In this document: piece by piece, positions 11,606-23,420 of the stretch
How the letters are laid out: each line of letters starts with the position of its first letter
Numbering within the stretch: the first letter of the stretch is position 1
Assembly: GCA_050084515.1 (NCBI GenBank)
Contig: CM114272.1
Coordinates: 27,032,001 to 27,096,000 of the forward strand
Origin: Blasia pusilla
Lineage: Eukaryota > Marchantiophyta > Marchantiopsida > Blasiales
Direction of reading: 5' to 3'
DNA length: 64,000 nt
Position numbers and translations under genes: made by a program
The notes under the pieces: model-generated
What the model was told of the DNA's origin: nothing
The model's input: the letters and a program-made list of their open reading frames with translations, nothing else
Database searches by the model: none

Positions 11606-13046
11606 TTCAAGAGAGTGGCGCGCGGAAGCGCTGCCTAAATTTCGGTAGAGATTGAGTATGGGGGCAGGTTACTCCATGCCGCTGCTCTCAGGAGCACCGT
11701 GTAGCTGTGTGATTTGTTTTTTTTTATAGGTTTCCAATTTTTGTTGGAAGAAATCAGCGCGGAAGCGCTGCCAAAATTTATGTGGGAGAAGAGACGTTGG
11801 GATTTACAACAATCTCCGTCAGTTTTTATTGGAAGGTCCGATTCAAAATATTTTTTGACGCCGTTGTAGATTTTGAAGTTGTGCACGTTGTGCAATAGAC
11901 AGTGGGCAATTTGGAGTTGCAAGAAAAAAAAGTCATGGTCAATCTTGCAAAACTGCCATTGCTAAGCAATTTTTAGGGTAAAATTGTTCAACCTCTAAAC
12001 CAGCCGCCGCGCCGGCGGCGGCCGTCGCCGTTGTAGTCACCATCAACGGTCAACCTTCACTGTCAATGGTTCGCCGTCACCATCAATGGTCGACCGTCGC
12101 CGTCGCCTAGTGTTGCTCAGATCCGCGTTCAGCCGTCGTCCGCCGTTCGTTGCCATTTCCGCCATTATGGAGTGGACGTTCTTCCACGATGATCATTGAT
12201 TCTTTGACTTGTGCCGCCACCACGTACTTTGTTGTGGCCACCACCGTCATCGCAATTTGCGTCATCGACTAGTGAGGGCAGGTGATCCTTGGATTTATGG
12301 GATCGTAGTTTTTTTCTTCTTTGCTATGTCCTAATTTGTAGCCGCTCGACGACGATCGAGTACCATGCCGTAACGCGCGTAGCCGCATTGGACTACGATT
12401 GCCATGCTGTGTCGCTCGTGGCCGCACCGCATCATCTCGATCGCGGAGCCGCACCATCACTAGGAGCAGATTTTGTTTTGTTGACTGAGGAGGGTATGCT
12501 GCCAAGTGCCGCACCCCATTCCCAAGTACCATGCCGTTTGTAGCCGTTCCGTGTCGCTAGTGCCGCACCTGACCATTGGACGTGCACCGCACATCGAAGA
12601 GATTTGAGCAGCGTTAGTACCAGGGGAGTACGATGTGCTATTTGGAGGAGTTGTCTTTAGGACCGAGTTGGGGTCGAGATTTGCAGTTGCTGAGGAGCGA
12701 CATCGATATTTATTGTCAGGTTACCCATTCTAGTCTTTTGCCCTGCACGTGTTAGGGATTTTCGGGTATTGGGAAGTTATTTGGGATATTGGGTTTCGTA
12801 CTGATGCAGAGAGCATCGATAATGTTTGGGTTTAGGGGACATAGACTTGTGTGGGATGTCCAAATTTGAGGATGGTTTGTCGATGAGACAATAGATCACT
12901 TGATTTGCCGTATCACGCCGCTTGTTGCCGCACAACACACGTCTCAGTGAGAAAGTGTAGATTCAGTGCCGCATGTTTAGTTTGAGTGATTGAGTGATTA
13001 CTTGTGAGATTTAGAGTGATCGTGTGAGAGGGGCACGAGGGTCATT
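11600..13046 (+). other. Untranslated leader of gypsy copy B
   Basis: Aligns by eye with the leader of copy A from about 5470. Both carry the 'ggaagcgctgcc' block, then 'aaactgccattgct', then the GC-rich cgccg part, then the run into the gag ATG. The first part of the leader and the 5' LTR are missing because copy A's RT is fused here. No conserved reading frame. Confidence 0.7.
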
Positions 13047-14310
13047 ATGGCATCCTTTCGGGATTTTGAGAGGCAAGGTAGTGGACCTGAGAGTAGTTGT
13101 GGAGGATTTATCCGGAGTGGTGCAAGGTTTCGAGGATCTCCACGTGAAAGATCACCTCGATCTTCTTCTGTGTGGTCTTCAGACGAGGGGGAGACTGTAG
13201 AGGAGTGTGTTAATGATTCGCAGCACACATTGAGTGGTCTTACCAGTTGGGCGTACAAGATGGACGACCGGGGTAGAGGACCGCGTAGGTTTTTGTGTGC
13301 TGTAAGCACTATAGAGTTACACGAATTCATTGTGGAGTTTAGGAGTTGGTGTGATTCACAGCAGGCTAGGAACTCCAGAGAGTTCAACCTGTTTATAGCA
13401 TGGAGCGGCATGTTCCAACATTTGGAGGGGATGTCCATGGACGATTACCATGAGTTCTCCCATAGATATGCCCGTGAGATTGAGGCATGGCGACTCTACT
13501 ATGACCCAAATTATATGTTATGGACTGACTCATTTCCCGATGAGGAGGAGGAGGAGTCAAGAGAAGCCTCTTCCTCTTCCGCAAGTGACGTGTTAGGAGG
13601 GGTGACTCGCATTGGAGCAGTTGCACCGTCCAGTCGGGCCTGTCCCAGGTTCAACCCCGTGGTTGAGTTCTTTGCGGAGTTAAGGACAAGCTACCAAGGG
13701 GTACGGACGGAGAAGTGGCGAAGTATCCACGACTTCCAGAGGCACCCTGGTGAGAGTTTGTGTGAGGCCTACACTCGCTTGCGCAGGTTGATTACCCTCA
13801 CTCAAGGGGGACAAAGGCTCACGCTATCCAGTCATGGTACGGGATGCTAGATCAAACTTTGAGAACACGGGTGCGGGAGAGGGTGCTTCTTATGAACACC
13901 TCTTCTACGTTGAGAGATGTTTTTAGGACCTTCAAGAACATTGACCGCAACATGGCGGAGGAGAGGGTAGCCACCATGGGTTTTGGTCGAGATCAATCAC
14001 GATTGCCTGCACCACTAGTGCAGCAACTTGGATTTTGAGATAGGTCTGTACATGTGGCACCACAAGCTTAGGGAGGATATCGGAAGGCCGTGCTACAAAG
14101 ACTTGCACCTTCATTTATTGCATCAGCCGCCTGTGATTATTTGTTGGGCATGTGGTGGAGCCCATCACCAGCGCAATTGCACTTGTCAAGGTCATGGACG
14201 AGTGCCTCAGCCTAGCGGAGGAGATAGTGCTACACCAGGATGTTATCAATGTGACTATTGTTAGAGTTACGGTCATACACGCGCCATGTGTTTCAGTTGA
14301 CACCCACAGT
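13047..14310 (+). pseudogene. gag of gypsy copy B (capsid plus two zinc knuckles)
   Basis: From the ATG at 13047 an open frame of 267 codons runs to 13850. It has a low-complexity Arg/Ser/Pro-rich N-terminus (about residues 1-60), a capsid-like part with many acidic and aromatic residues, a short poly-Glu run, and the retrotransposon gag signature E-S-L-C-E-A-Y-T-R-L-R-R-L-I. Relative to copy A a single T is missing near 13808, which shifts the frame; the capsid continues at 13844-14037. Two zinc knuckles follow at about 14142-14180 (C-W-A-C-G-G-A-H ... C) and 14250-14295 (C-D-Y-C then a stop, where copy A keeps C-x2-C-x4-H-x4-C). Gag would form the particle and bind element RNA. Confidence 0.8.
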
Positions 14311-15124
14311 TACGTCTTGACCGAGGGCCAGAGAGGGCATCACAGCAAGTTGCCCGTCCGGGTGGGCCTAGAGGTCCTGCATCAGGTGGTCCAGTTGGGG
14401 GACTAGGAGCTTGTGTTGCCTGAAGGGTCGGTGGAGTTGCCCGTGGAGTAGGTAGAGTTCCACCGCCTAGACACATCGAGGGAGATGTCGGGCGTATGGC
14501 TGGGATGGCGGCTCAGATATAGCAGCTATAGTAGCAGATTTCCGCTTTGGCACTGAGGTTACCCGATGCCGGATTGGTGGCATCGACGTCTTATAGAGCA
14601 GCCACAGATATGGAGGATCCTAGTTGGATGTGTGGGGTTTCCTAGATGGAGGCCGCCGCAGTAGAGTTGGATCAGCCATAGAGTTGGATCCACAACGAGG
14701 GAAAACTAGGAAACAGACCAGGTTTCCTCAGTCTGTCACGTTATCCGAGGCGATGAGAACCCCATCGATGGGTCCTGAATCGAGTTCCTAGAGAGTTGGT
14801 GATGGTGTTGGTGTGTAAGCACGGAGGGCGATGGGAGAAGCGAGTGCGACAACTCTTATTGTTGATACTCAGGAGGAACATGTGTCGAGCACGTTGTTGG
14901 GGGCGGCCATCGTTGTGTACCGCGCTCCTTTATTTTCTGCTTCTGATGTTATGACGTTGGGAGGTACGCCTGCCGAGGTTTTTTGGCTGGACTCTGCGCT
15001 ATGTGAGCGTGGAGTAGGTATTCTTATGTCACTCTCAGGGGTGATTGTAGAGGAGGTGATGGACCTGCCCTTGGAGCTTATGCTTGGGCCGTCCACGTCA
15101 TATTCATGGTAGGCTGCGGCTGCT

Positions 15125-15350
15125 AGGATGGCGGAGATGCCCGCTAGACCCGCGATAGAGGGTGCCATGGCTTCTCCTAGAGTTGTGTTGGTGGATAACG
15201 AGGGAGAGGTCTTCCACTTGGTGAGTCCAAGAGGTAGAGCTCTTAGTTTGCAGCGCGTCTTTTTGGATTCATGAGCACAACCTCTGATGTTGGGGAAAGC
15301 CGCATTAAGAGGTTTGGGCCTAACGAGGGCCGATGTGGAGTGTTGTCCAT
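15125..15350 (+). pseudogene. Aspartic protease of gypsy copy B
   Basis: In the same relative place as in copy A, the translation holds a hydrophobic strand, L-D-S, then a TGA codon where copy A reads G, then A-Q-P-L-M-L-G-K. This fits the D-S-G-A active site of retropepsins with the Gly codon changed to stop. The protein would process the polyprotein if intact. The assignment rests on this one motif and on its position between nucleocapsid and methyltransferase. Confidence 0.6.
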
Positions 15351-15868
15351 CCAGGATACAAACATCCTTGGGTGGAGCAAGTACCTCACAATATATCACC
15401 CGATAGGAGGTTGTGGTGAGGATTTGCCCGAGACATCCTACAAATGAGTCGGTGCGAGCCAAGGCGATAGTGATCAATGCTGACTCCTATGACGTCTTGG
15501 TTGGTGGAGCAATGTTGTACCCGATGGGGTTTTCCTTGGATTACTAGGAGGAGTCAGCATCCTACAGAGCAGGATGGTAGTCTGGTGATCGACGACTTTG
15601 TTCATTACCCATTCGATTCACAAGTGGAGTGATCGAGCGACGGCCAGGAGAGATGGCGACTTTAGCAGCATTTAGCAGCGCCATCACTTGGCCTAGAAAT
15701 TAGATTGAGGGACTTGTCCATGCAGAGGACACTCTCGTTCCAGACATTTCTATGGAGAGGAGTGTCATGATAGCCGCATCATTCCGTGGAGGAGAGGTGC
15801 TGCTTTGGGGCTCGACTGAGTAGTTTCAACGCTTAGCCGCTAAGCATGCGCAGACCGCGTGGAGTGAG

Positions 15869-16956
15869 ATGTTTGCACCAAAGCGTGATGGGTCAGAGGA
15901 ACCCAAGGAAGCCAGGAGTTCTACTATGACCCCTTTGGACACCACCTCGATTGTATGGTGCATTCTAGAGGAAGGTATTCGCATGCTAGATCTCTTTGGC
16001 GGGATTAGCACTGGTTTAGCTGCTGTTTTACATGCTGGAGTACACGTGCAGCAATACTTGTATGTGGAGATTGATGATGTTGCAAGGCCTACTTCACTTC
16101 ACCATGTGGCATAGTTACGCCTCCGGTTTCTCGACTTGTTGTATGCGTCCGTTGTCCAGGTATACCAGAGTTCCCTACCGAGGGATATTTCATTCACGGG
16201 GACGCAGGACTTGGAGCGTGTAGGGACCATAGCCTTGGTCATTGTTGGTTGGCCATGTCAGGGCCAATTGAGTAATGGACGAGATAGCAGGTTAGCTGAC
16301 TCTCGGTATAGGTTGTTTTGGGAGATGATGCGGATTTTGTGACACTTGGAGGAGCATTAGTCTCGTTCTCCAACATACATTATGGAGAATGTGCTGATCT
16401 TGGGAGATTCAAGGTCACGGGTGGTGACAAGTGCACATCAAGTGCCTGCATAGATTGGCCCAACAGTATTTTTGGATGCAACAAGTGTAAGTTCACGAGC
16501 ACATCGCCGACGTCTTTGATGGACCACTTGGTACCACATGAGGTTTTGCGGAGGGCATATACGAGAGTGGAGTGGCCCTCTGATTTGTTGGTGGATTCTA
16601 TTTTTGATCTTGGTCGTTGATCATAAGTAGTGAGGCACGATGATCAATTGTCGTTGATTGTGGTGAACAAGATTGGCATGCCACGGGCAGCTTTTCCCAC
16701 ATTTGTGAGTTTTCCCGCTTCCTATGCATTCAAGGAGGCCGAAACTAGCTTGGTTTGGGATGACCAGGTACATAGGTTGGTGGAGCCCAACGCCGATGAG
16801 CGAGAGCAAGCGATGGGATTCCCCACGGGAGTGACGGCAGTACCATCACTATCAGAGGCATCACGACGTCATATATTGGGTCAGGCAATGGACCTGAACT
16901 GCTTGACATGGATTTTCAGCTTAGGAGTGGTTGAGCATCGTCGTTTGAGGATGTGA
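15869..16956 (+). pseudogene. C5-cytosine DNA methyltransferase domain of gypsy copy B
   Basis: This is the best-preserved copy of the captured methyltransferase. Motif I, L-D-L-F-G-G-I-S-T-G-L-A-A-V-L, begins at 15986 and is followed by an E-I-D-D segment like the acidic motif II. Motif IV is L-V-I-V-G-W-P-C-Q-G; the nucleophile Cys codon is 16256-16258. Motif VI is M-E-N-V at 16382-16393. A motif VIII-like S-R-A-H-R-x-R-L is near 16490-16520. Motifs IX and X (R-E-Q-A-M-G-F-P-T-G-V ... H-I-L-G-Q-A-M-D-L-N) lie at about 16800-16900. The order is the canonical I-to-X, not the permuted order of plant DRM enzymes. Motif I and the motif VIII block look most DNMT3-like, whereas P-C-Q is the DNMT1/CMT form, so the subfamily is open. 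Stops near 16112, 16340 and 16452 plus a frame change before 16630 make it inactive. It is flanked on both sides by retrotransposon domains. Confidence 0.87.
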
Positions 16957-17332
16957 CAGATCATAGTTGTTGCGTGGGTGAGCCCCATGCCTACCGAGAC
17001 GATTGAAGCAATGGCTAAGGGTGAGACGTAAGGAGATCGACATCCCGGGGATGATCAAGAGAGACACCCTTGGATTTCTTGGGATGTGTTTTAGGTACAC
17101 GAGGAGATGGTAGCCACAACATCGAGTGTGGTACGGGGCACCGCACGTGGAGATCCGATTTTGCAGTTGGTTGTAGGAGAGCAGTCGAGTTCTGTTGTTC
17201 GAGACGAGGTTGCACCATAGCAACCACTCACACTCGCGGCAGAGAGTCCTATCGTAGCCACGATGGAGACTTGGGAGCCATATATGGGCCCTAAGTTGAC
17301 AAGAGGAGAGCGGTGCCAAAATAAATCAATTC

Positions 17333-18110
17333 TTGAGGAGTTATAGGAGTTGTTTTATATTTAGCATGCATGATTTGGGTACGTTGAAGGGTCCAAGGAT
17401 CCGCATTGAGTCCAACGACACGCCGATCTTCCGACGACCCTACAGGTGTAGTGACATGGAGAGGGCTCTGATTCAGAGTATGAGCCACGACTTGGTTGGA
17501 GCAAGACTAGTGGAGATGTTGCATGGAGAGTATGCATGTGGCATCGTTATGCCCGCCAAGAAGGATGTGTATGGCAACTGGAAGGAAAGGCGGATGTGTG
17601 GAGATTACCGACCTATCAATCGGTGGATGAAGTCTAATTGGTATGGCATGCCCACCCATGAGGAGATCTTTGATGCTATTGGGCATGCAAAGGTCTTCAG
17701 TTCGCTAGATCTTCGAGCCGGATACCATCAGTTGCATATCAGATTGGAGGATAGGAAGAAGACGGTATTTTAGGGCATTGATCCTCACGGGAAGGATTTT
17801 TTGTACGCATGGCGGTTCTTACCATTTCGGTTAAAGAACGACCCGGATGAGTTTCAGAGGGTCATGGATAGGATCTTGGCAGGTGTGGATTTTGCTAGGT
17901 GTTATATTGATGACATCGTAGTCTTTAGCACCACGGTCAAGGAGCATGAGCGACATCTAGAGGAGATGTTTCGACGATTGCAGTTACATGGGCTGAAGCT
18001 ACATCCAAGCAAGTGCAAGTTCTTCTACAACCAGATTGAGTACTTGGATCATACGATATACCCAGGTGGCCTTGCTGTGTAGCAGACGAAGATAGAGGCT
18101 ATTTCACGTA
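17333..18110 (+). pseudogene. Reverse transcriptase of gypsy copy B
   Basis: A standard Ty3/gypsy RT in nearly one frame. It shows V-M-P-A-K-K-D, then R-M-C-G-D-Y-R near 17590, F-S-S-L-D-L-R-A-G-Y-H-Q near 17695-17730 (first catalytic Asp), and the Y-I-D-D catalytic box near 17908. This is followed by H-L-E-E-M-F-R-R-L and H-P-S-K-C-K-F. Stops at about 17771 and 18080 break the frame. The enzyme would copy element RNA into DNA. Confidence 0.9.
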
Positions 18111-18715
18111 TTCCACGCCCTATAGATGTGATTCGAGTTCGTGCATTCATGGGATTGGTGAACTTCTATCGTCGGTACATCAAGGGTTTTAGTTTGATTG
18201 CAAACCCGCTAACCTTGCTGACCAAGGTGGATAAGAAGTGGCATTGGGAGGATGAGCGCGAGAGAGCATTTCAGCTGCTCAAGGACAGGTTGACGTCCAT
18301 GCCCATATTGAGGAGACCGATCAAGGGGCGTCCTTTCTAATTGGATACCGATTGGAGTATGTTGGGGCTTGGAGCCGTGCTCACCCAACACGACGATGAT
18401 GGTAGAGAGTTTGTGGTGGCTTACGCTAGTCGCTCGAACAACGTTGCAGACACAAAGTATAGCTCGTATGAGGGTGAGTGCTTGGCTGGGATGTGGGCTA
18501 TCGCACATTTTGGGTCTTATCTATTTGGAAACCCCTTTACCATCAATATTGATCATCAACCACTTAAGTGGTTGATGGATTCTGAGGTCTCACCTCGCAA
18601 GCTTATAGGGAAGCTTGCGAGATGGGCTCTTTTGTTGCAGGAGTATGACTTCTAGGTGGTGCATAGACCTGGGATGCTCAACCAAGATGCAGATGGTTTG
18701 AGCCGTAACCCATAA
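18111..18715 (+). pseudogene. RT thumb and RNase H of gypsy copy B
   Basis: The frame 18128-18340 has the typical region after RT: R-A-F-M-G-L-V-N-F-Y-R-R-Y-I. A stop where Phe-x-Leu is expected interrupts 18340. RNase H then continues at 18341-18655 with L-D-T-D, G-L-G-A-V-L-T-Q, Y-A-S-R, E-G-E-C-L-A and D-H-Q-P-L, the acidic residues expected for RNase H. A further stop sits near 18653. Role: removal of the RNA strand during reverse transcription. Confidence 0.85.
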
Positions 18716-19117
18716 TCGAGTCAGGGAGAAGCGATTGGAGCTCGATGGCATGGTGAGAGTGATGAGGAGTTGGTGCCAGGATGGCACGCGTTAGCCTATT
18801 TGGGCTTGTTGGCTATGGAGAGCCAGATTGCTGAGACTTTGATGGCGAGGTCTAGTGGTGAGTCCTTAGATCTAGAGTCCAATGAGGAGACGAAAGGTGG
18901 CCGAGATATCCACGACGATGGAGTGGTCTTGGAGTACGTACGTACTCGTAGTGTCGCGAGCACAATGGGTGTTAGAGAACGCGATCGGATCCTACAGCGA
19001 GCTAGACGGTTCGGGTGGGAGGGTATGCGTGTGTTGCAAGTGTTGGAGGATGGTAGAGTACTTGTAGTGCCTCATCCTTCATAGAGAGTCCGTTTGGTGC
19101 GTCATGCTCACGAGGAG

Positions 19118-19429
19118 TGTGGAAAATTGCTAAACAAGCATAACTGGTGGAAAACTGCTCTCTCACACACACACCACCATGGAGAACGAAATTTGCAATG
19201 AGAGAATGAGTGGAGGCTGGTCCTCTTTTCAATTATATAGGATATGTACAAGAAACCCTAACCCTACCCTTAACCATAGTCTCGAGTTAGACTAACTGTG
19301 ATTAACTAACCCTAGTTAAGATAATTGTGCTTAACTGACTAACCAAGATTAAGCTTCCCTACTTCATGTGAGTACCAAATGTAGCAGTTAAGGTGTCTCA
19401 TGAGCTAGACTGTAACTCAATCTTCAATA
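19118..19429 (-). repeat. Downstream LTR of nested copia
   Basis: About 312 bp. It shares start, end and most of its length with 24002-24301 and is flanked on its inner side by the complement of a polypurine tract at 19430-19437. The adjacent AGGAG at 19113-19117 is the target duplication. Confidence 0.88.
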
Positions 19430-19800
19430 CTCCCCCTCAAGCTCATATCGATATTTCTAATGCCTAAATCCCTTCTAAACATCTCAAACTTATCTCTAGA
19501 CAATACCTTTGTAAAGATGTCAGCAATTTGCTGATCTGTACCTATATACACAAGATTAATTTCTCCTGCAAGCACTTTCTCTCTGATAAAATGATAGTGC
19601 ACCTCAATATGCTTTGTACGAGCATGAAACACAGGGTTATTAACAAGCTTGATGCTACTAATATTGTCTGCATATATTACACTAGGTCTTAAGTTACTAA
19701 CACCAATCTCAACAAGTAATCGATGAAGCCACACCGCCTCATATCCTACATTGGTTGCTCCTCTATACTCAGCCTCTGTTGAAGATAAAGCAATTCTTTG
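19417..19800 (-). pseudogene. RNase H end of nested copia
   Basis: The frame 19734-19417 reads W-L-H-R-L-L, Y-A-D-N, H-A-R-T-K-H-I-E-V-H-Y-H-F-I-R and I-A-D-I-F-T-K, the typical C-terminal RNase H block of copia pol. It ends just inside the downstream LTR. Confidence 0.85.
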
Positions 19801-19895
19801 AAGCCCAACTTATAATTGGGCTTCCCAAAGTAAATGAATAACCAGATCTGGAGTCGATCAGGCACGCTTCCTGCCCAATCAGCATCTAAGAATCC

Positions 19896-21217
19896 CTATA
19901 ATTGAAAACTCGGAGAAGGTTCAAATTGAAGCCCGAATTGAATAGAGAATTTCACATACCGCATAATCCTCCTCACAGCATCAAGGTGAGATTTTCGAGG
20001 TGCTTGCATAAACTGGCTCACTAGGCCAACAACATAGCTCAAATCTGGTCTGGTTATAGTTAGATAGATCAAACTTCCAACCATACGCCTGTACATATTA
20101 GAATCTGCAAGTAGCTCTCCTTCATCCACTCTTAGCTTCACGCTCTGGTCCAACAGTGTAGAGATTGGCTTACAAGCCGTCATACCATATTTTGAAAGCA
20201 TATGAAGAGCATATTGTCGTTGTAGTATCCACATGCTCTCTCCAACCTTGATAAACTCAATACCAAGGAAGTACTTGAGTTCTCCCAAGTCCTTCATATC
20301 AAATTCTGCTTGTAACTTAAGCTTGACTTGTTATACCATTTCTTCAATACTCCCAGTAATCAAGAGATTGTCAACATACAACACAATGAGAACTATATGA
20401 TCTTGTCCTCTCAAGACATATAACGAGAAGTCAAAATCACATATCCTAAAACCCAACTCTTGTAGGACGTATGTAATCTTGCCATACCAAGCTTTTGGAG
20501 CTTGTTTGAGCCCGTATAGAGCTTTCTTCAACCTGCACACGCGAAATGGAAACTTGGGATGCTCGTATCCAGGTGGTTGAGTCATATATACCTCCTTGTA
20601 TAAATCTCCATTCAAGAAGGCATTCTTGACGTCCATGTGATGTAATCTCCACTTCTTACTTACTGCAACTACAACCATTGTTCTAGTAGTCGCCATCTTT
20701 GCAAGAGGGCTAAATATTTCCTCATAATCGATACCATATTGTTGTGCATAGCCCTTATCTACCAATCTTGCTTTGTATCTGTTAATTGTACCATCTTGAT
20801 TGCGCTTGATTTTGTAAACCCATTTGCAACCAATAGCTTCCTTACCGAAAGGTATACTAGCTCCCATGTTTGTTGATGTCTTAATGCAGCAAGCTCTTCC
20901 TCCATAGCTTCAATCCATTCGGCTTTACTCGCAGCTTCTTCAAAACAATTCGGCTCTTGCTCTTGAAGGGTAGTCATCATATATGCATAATGTGTCGCAA
21001 GGAAATCTTCATTTATGAATTTATGAACTGGACGTGTAACTCTACTTGATCTACAAAGTTGTTGTTCAGAGGTAGATGCCTCGAACACTTGACTCGAGCT
21101 CTGACTAGTGTCAAAAGATTGAATATGTACTCTTTCCGTCCATGGACTCAGAGATTTAACTGATGAATCTAGGACCTCTCCTAATCCTGCACTAGTACTT
21201 GGTGAAGTTGAAGACAA
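19896..21217 (-). pseudogene. Reverse transcriptase of nested copia
   Basis: Frames 21217-20759, 20867-20331 and 20297-19896 together form a copia RT. They show [42 protein letters not shown], the catalytic L-Y-V-D-N box (Y-V-D-D expected, second Asp changed to Asn) and, after a break at about 20320, the F-L-G-I-E-F segment. The substituted catalytic residue and the frame breaks mean it is inactive. Confidence 0.88.
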
Positions 21218-21289
21218 TGTCTATTGGCTTATAGTCATATTCTCCCCCTCAACAGACAAGTTTAGAGGTGGAATAGGCTCAAATGGAAC

Positions 21290-22200
21290 ATACTATGACT
21301 TTAGCTCATCAAAGACAACATCCCGACTAATAATAAGTTGCCTAGAGTATGGAATGTAGCACTTATACCCCTTAGTTTCATCAGCATAGCTAATGAAGAT
21401 ACATCTTTCACACTTGGAGTCTAATTTCTGACGTCTCTCAAAAGGAACATGAGCATAACAAATACAGCCAAATACTTTCAAGAAGGAAAAACCAGGTTTA
21501 CTTCCTGTGAAGACTTCGAATGGGAGTTTTATCACGAACTCCTGTTGTTGGAGTTCGGTTGATTAAAAAGACTGCACATGCTATAGCCTCTGCCCAATAT
21601 ACCTTAGGCATGTTCTCTTCATACAGCATAGGTCGTGCCAACCACTCCATTTTGTTGTGGAGTGTAACGGCAAGTTACTTGACGTTGGATGCCATTCTGA
21701 CGTAAATAGCCATCAAACTCTGTTGAAAGATACTCTCCTCCTCCATCACAATGCAATTTCAAAATATGTTGTCCAGTCTACTTCTCTACTAGAACTCTGA
21801 ATGTTTGGAACACTGAGAATACCTGTGACTTGGCTTTCAGAAAGTATACCCATATATATCTAGAAAAGTCATTAATAAATGAAACAAAGTACTGGAAACC
21901 ACTGAGGCTATATTGTGATGTTGTCCATACATCACTACGGATCAACTCCAATATCTTGGATGCTCTTCTACCTTATTTTGGAAAAAGAAATCTAGCTTGT
22001 TTTCCAAATTGGCAAGCAGGACATACCTCTTACTAGCAAGACTCGCTAATTTAGGAAGTCCTATTACTATATAAGATAATGAAAGACTCTGTAATCTTTG
22101 AAGATTTATATGTCCAATTCTTTCATGCCACACATTTAGATGTGTGACTTGTTGGCCGATTTGACCATACATTGTTGTTTGAATCACTGGCATAGAAACA
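21290..22200 (-). pseudogene. Integrase of nested copia
   Basis: The frame 22193-21942 carries the GAG-pre-integrase and zinc-binding start (W-H-E-R-I-G-H-I-N). The stretch to 21535 corresponds to the integrase core but is broken in all frames. The frame 21535-21293 has the C-terminal region with P-F-E-V-F-T-G-S-K-P, F-G-C-I-C-Y-A-H-V-P and F-I-S-Y, typical of copia integrases. It would insert the element cDNA; disabled by stops. Confidence 0.75.
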
Positions 22201-22519
22201 TCTAATTTTGAACATTCTGCCAGATCTAATTCCTTTGGCTACCGTAGTCTGGTCATCCATTGTTTCAATGAAACAACCATCTACGTTAAACTTCACTTGA
22301 TAACCTTGTTCTACTATCTGTCTTACAGAGATCAGATTTCTTGCAATGGTAGGAACATAGAGAACATTTCCAAGAGCACAAAGACAATATGATGCTATTG
22401 GAACTTTATCTGTATGCGTGATATGATGTTAAGTGTTATCTTCTGTGAGCATAATTATAGGATCTTTCATCGGCTCCAAACTATTGAACCATTTAGCTTG
22501 TGAGGTCATGTGATTTAAT

Positions 22520-23420
22520 GCACCATAGTCAATGTTCCAATCTGCTGTCGAGTCTTTCTTGACCATTGCTCCCATATGATGAGTTATGACCAAGAGATGC
22601 TCCGTTTGTGAATGTTGTTGTTCTTGGTACTGCTCCTGGTGTTATTGCTCCACATAGTTTTGTTGCTCTAAGGCTCCTGTTCTCATATCTGCCTTCTTCT
22701 TGCAGCAAAACTTTGCATAGTGACCTTTTATCCATAGTAATTGCAAGATCCAGGGACCCCCTACTTTGGTACTAGTTCGTAGTTGATTGAGTGACGTTAT
22801 ATTGAGTGCCTCTTCCTCCATATGCTTGATATCCACCACATCCACGGAAGTTTCTGCCACGACCCCTGCCTCTGTTTGATCCATAAGCTGCAAATAGCGC
22901 ACTCTCTTGCAGACTAGACGAGCTACCGCTGCCTACTAGGCGCATCTCTTCACTGATCAATAGAGGAACTAACTCTTGAAAGGTTGGATACTTCTCTCTC
23001 AAAGAAATAGAGGTCTCAAAGGACTTGTAATCCTTTGGAAGGCCTTCAAGAGTGAATAAAATCATATCATCATCTTCTACTGTCACTCCAATGCTATTCA
23101 ACTGATCAACAATATGTCTGATACTCAAAATATAATCATTGATGCTCTACGATCCTTTCCTCACTTCGTTCAATTGCTATTTCAATTGAAGCTTTCTGGC
23201 CTTTGTAGACAGCTGGAACATCTTTTCCAATGCATCCCACGCCTCATTTGGAGTATCAACATCTTGGATATGACCTATCATTGGCAAACTGATCGTTATT
23301 GAAATGTAGTGGATTACTTGCCTTGCACGTTTGTTCCAAGCGTGAACATTCAAGTCTGTTGAGTCACCTTCTAGTATTGCCTCATCACCTATGACAAGCT
23401 CCCATAGTTCTTGACCCATG
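22520..23420 (-). pseudogene. gag and protease start of nested copia
   Basis: Minus-strand frames 23419-23177 and 23128-22772 show a copia gag: N-E-A-W-D-A-L-E, then L-P-K-D-Y-K-S-F-E, a Ser-rich part and an R-G-R-G-R-G-R run, followed by a damaged zinc knuckle (H-Y-A-K-F-C). Near 22550-22500 a protease-like W-N-I-D-Y-G-A-L-N-H-M block follows, with D-Y-G where D-S/T-G is usual. Stops and a frameshift near 23150 break the product. Confidence 0.75.

Noticed and set aside
15869-16956. Methyltransferase as a host DNMT gene into which a retroelement inserted
   Set aside because: Both copies have it between protease and RT with the same spacing, and no host-like exons, introns or N-terminal domains are present.
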